Of a DNA stretch of 64,000 nt, positions 61,665 through 64,000 are shown one piece after another (positions within the stretch are counted from its first letter, which is position 1; every line of letters starts with the position of its first letter). A model generated the notes under the pieces. It saw only the letters and a list, made by a program, of their open reading frames with translations. It was not told the origin of the DNA and did no database searches. Source of the DNA: Gari tellinella (lineage: Eukaryota; Mollusca; Bivalvia; Cardiida; Psammobiidae); NCBI GenBank assembly GCA_922989275.2, contig OV277871.1:1116001-1180000 (forward strand). The letters run 5' to 3'. The translations under genes were made by a program, and so were the position numbers.

Positions 61665-62329
61665 CTTTCAGTGCCAAATTAATCTTGAGTTTTTTACCCC
61701 TTCACCGCTATATCATAGTCTGCATTAATATTGTTGTCTGCAAGATTGTTTCAAAGTTAAATTTAGGGTTGTATGGCTTAAGAAATATCGATATAAGTGT
61801 CAAACAGTTTGGATCCTGATCAGAAGCTGCATTACTTGGCATCTGATCTGGATCAAAGTTGTTTGCAAAGACGACTTTAGACGACTTCGGCCGTGTTCAA
61901 GGTTAACCACTACCTGACCTTGGATAAGAAACCATTTAACACGTTAGATTATATGAGACTAGAATGAAACATAAATAATGTTTATAATCTCTGAAAAAAG
62001 TAAATTTGTAAAACTGAACATTTCTCAATCCCAAAACAGTTATTCAATTTTCCAGTTTACCATTCTGTAAAGGCACATAATTTGCTCTAAATGCAAGTGG
62101 CTGCTAAATAAAGGAAAATCTAGAAATAATACTAAGTGGATCTAATTTGGATCCTGATCATAATAATTGCTGAATCACCAGCAGTTTTGCCTGACCGTTT
62201 TGGACACAAAGTTTGAGATTAGGGATTAGTTACGTTTAACTAGTAGAGAATGTCTTCAACCCATTACCATATAGATACAGCTTTATTTTACTCTTCCACT
62301 GAAGAAAACAGTTCCACTTTATATAAGAA
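61665..62329. other. R3-type hairpin, otherwise nothing recognised
   Basis: Hairpin near 61800..61870 (AACAGTTTGGATCCTGATCA); R1 left end fragment from about 62260. Confidence 0.5.
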
Positions 62330-62455
62330 ATGAATGGATTTTTTTCGGCGTTCAAGCGAAATGAATGACAGAAAATTATCGGCAAATTTGCCGATAATTT
62401 TCTGTCGTTCATTTCGCTTGAACGCTGAAAAATATCTGTTCATTTCTTATATTTA
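62330..62455. repeat. Near-perfect palindrome
   Basis: Arms GTTCAAGCGAAATGAATGAC and AGAAAATTATCGGCAAAT inverted about 62395; it interrupts R1-like sequence. Confidence 0.8.
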
Positions 62456-63050
62456 CAATGTATTTGCTGTAATTTCTAATATTAGATTAACATTTTGTAA
62501 GTATGCATGTATGTTTAATCCATATTAGAGGTTGATAACACAAATAATGTGTACCCTATCAGGAACAGCCATGACCGAATAACTGTAGCTGCGTACAATT
62601 GAAAACAAAAAAATAAGTTCCATTGTTTACATTCTAAGATCGACAACTTTGACAGTTTGGCGCGAAAATAACGATTTGACGTCATTTGAAGTGACGTCAT
62701 TTTTAAAGTAGGATAAATATATCGGGTTTTTTTTGGCATAAAGGAATGCAGACAGTTGTTGTTTATAAGGTATGTCAATTTTCTTGCAAATTATCTCATT
62801 AATAAGGAAGAATATTAGTCGGGAATCATGGTTTCCACTAATAGGAAGGCATAGATCAGTTAAGAACAAATTTTGAAAAAGTTTGCCAAATGTTTGATGT
62901 CCCAAGTTCCAAAGATTAATTCGCGAATGAAAACTGCTTTATGCCCCGCCTCTTCTTCGAAACTTTTCCACAAGTCCCGCCCTCTCGGGAAATGGTGTTT
63001 ATATGAAATGAACACCCTTTTTGTCAATAGAATTGAATGGGGCGAATGTA
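62456..63050. other. Nothing recognised
   Basis: No repeat family or exon signature; a GACGTCATTT pair near 62680-62695 is a small inverted repeat. Confidence 0.45.
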
Positions 63051-63059
63051 AATATACAG

Positions 63060-63660
63060 GTATGAATATGTAACCATAAGAAATATTTTCGATATCCTAG
63101 CAGATGGTAGGTTAAAGCAGGTTGAAAGTACAGCAGAATGCGCCTTAAGGCGCATTCTGCTTTACTTCCAATCTGCTTTAAGTGCTCACCTGTCTTCAAA
63201 ACTAGAAACAGGCTATGGGGTAATGGGTTAAGCAGCAACTTTTATTCCTACAGGACAGCTCTCGATCTGCATACAGTACTGAACCTTATTAAATTGATAA
63301 TCGCAAGCAAATTGCCATCGAATTGCCATCAAATCGCCATCGAATCGGGCGCTTCAAAAAGCAAATCGTGTGCTTGAGTCGTTTCACGCGATTTTTCCGA
63401 AGCGGTTGTGACAAAAATGGAATCGAAAAACATTAACGAAGGCATATTTGCGAATATTGGTGAGATACACAATTCAGGCAAACTTAACGCGTTAATTGCT
63501 TTGGAAAATATTCACAAGCGAATTGCCATCGAATTGCAAGCGAATTGCCATCGAATTGAAAGCGAATCGCAAAAATTGTTAATTTAATAAGATTCAGTAC
63601 TGTAACAGTTTGCTCCTGCATTAGACAGTTACTTGTCTTAAGAGATCTCAATTTTTTTTT
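63060..63660. repeat. R1 half (63060..63231) and ATCG-rich repeats
   Basis: R1 with hairpin around GCGCCTTAAGGCGC. From 63300 to 63570, short GCAAATTGCCATCGAATTG motifs in two clusters, bounded by inverted TCAGTACTG pieces at about 63275 and 63595, so possibly one element. Confidence 0.6.
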
Positions 63661-63847
63661 TTATCAAATGGCCGCTAAACAAAGAATTTACTGATTTTAT
63701 TGATGAAGACTAAAACCTCTCGTCTTACGATAAATACATGAGATAAGATTTTAGGTGTTTTAGACAGGTGGCTGCTTAAAACAAGATGAAAGTGAAGCAG
63801 AAATCTGCTTCAATATCATCTTGTTTTAACCTGCCACCTGTCTTAGC

Positions 63848-64000
63848 CCATTACCACATAAATATGCCTTTTTATGCCTTTTATTTATTCCTTCACTGTT
63901 GAAAAAAGTGCAAATTTATAAATTCATGAATATGTCTATAACAATATTTGCTATAGTCGTAGCAAATGCTAGCTTAAAGCAGACTGAAAGTAAAGCAGAA
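63848..64000. mobile_element. R1 element cut by window end
   Basis: CCCATTACCACATAAATATG start and the first hairpin arm; preceded by an R5-type hairpin at 63760..63840. Confidence 0.8.

Noticed and set aside
62515..62905. Possible upstream exons of the EF-hand gene on the - strand
   Set aside because: Frames lack charged or heptad character and do not give phase-0 junctions that fit exon 58957..59008.

Overview
This window is animal nuclear DNA, most likely from a bivalve mollusc. The evidence is an intron-rich type IV collagen gene, a Mag-like Ty3/gypsy retrotransposon that resembles the bivalve Steamer group, and very dense short palindromic DNA transposons. The species is an inference; I cannot name it from sequence alone.

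Two protein genes are present and both are cut by the 5' edge of their reading direction. (1) On the + strand, 985..35101, is the 3' part of a collagen alpha(IV) chain gene. Seventeen constitutive exons plus one slot filled by either of two alternative exons encode about 1,019 residues: Gly-X-Y repeats with short interruptions, then a complete C-terminal NC1 domain with its two C4 repeats. All intron phases agree from exon to exon. The first part of NC1 is present twice (23653..23765 and 25534..25646). Both copies are intact, 113 bp long and in the same phase, so they look like mutually exclusive exons. (2) On the - strand, 59008 down to 41392, are thirteen exons encoding 408 residues of an unrecognised protein: coiled coil, two canonical EF-hands, and a C-terminal CaaX box (CVIQ). 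The two genes converge, with about 6.3 kb of repeat-filled DNA between their stop codons.

The intron between collagen exons 11 and 12 carries a complete, very young LTR retrotransposon on the - strand (11498..16512): one 1,363-residue Gag-Pol frame, 234-bp LTRs differing at one base, and a 5-bp target duplication. It sits inside an older palindromic element.

Most of the remaining DNA is short non-autonomous transposons. Families named here: R1 (TTAA-flanked, ends CCCATTACCCCATA, central hairpin AAAGCAGGTTGAAAGTAAAGC), R2 (TTAA-flanked, hairpin AAACAGTGTAGACCCTGATC), R3 (TTAA-flanked, ends CCCTTAGCCTGCC), R4 (ends CAGGGCTCCAGATAAG, 6-bp target duplications), R5 (ends CAGTAAAACCTCTC, TA-flanked, mariner-like), R6 (ends near CTCTCTACAACGAC), R7 (ends in TTATAAAG, arms ATTTGATTGGTCAGATTTGA), R8 (about 160-bp tandem unit with GATAAGCCCCGGGGCGGGGCC), R9 (CCCGCACGACTTAGTCGGGGG), R10 (AAACTTTGTACGACAAAAAT), R15 (TTAA-flanked, ends CCCATTTGTGCCCA), and several hAT-like elements with 8-bp target duplications. 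R1, R2, R3 and R15 look like piggyBac-type MITEs and are nested in one another at TTAA.

The most unusual pattern is that four separate tandem repeats, in both genes, are built from a splice junction: a piece of exon plus the adjoining intron, copied into the intron with the splice site each time (32831..33079, 42303..42921, 47868..48060, 56143..58340).
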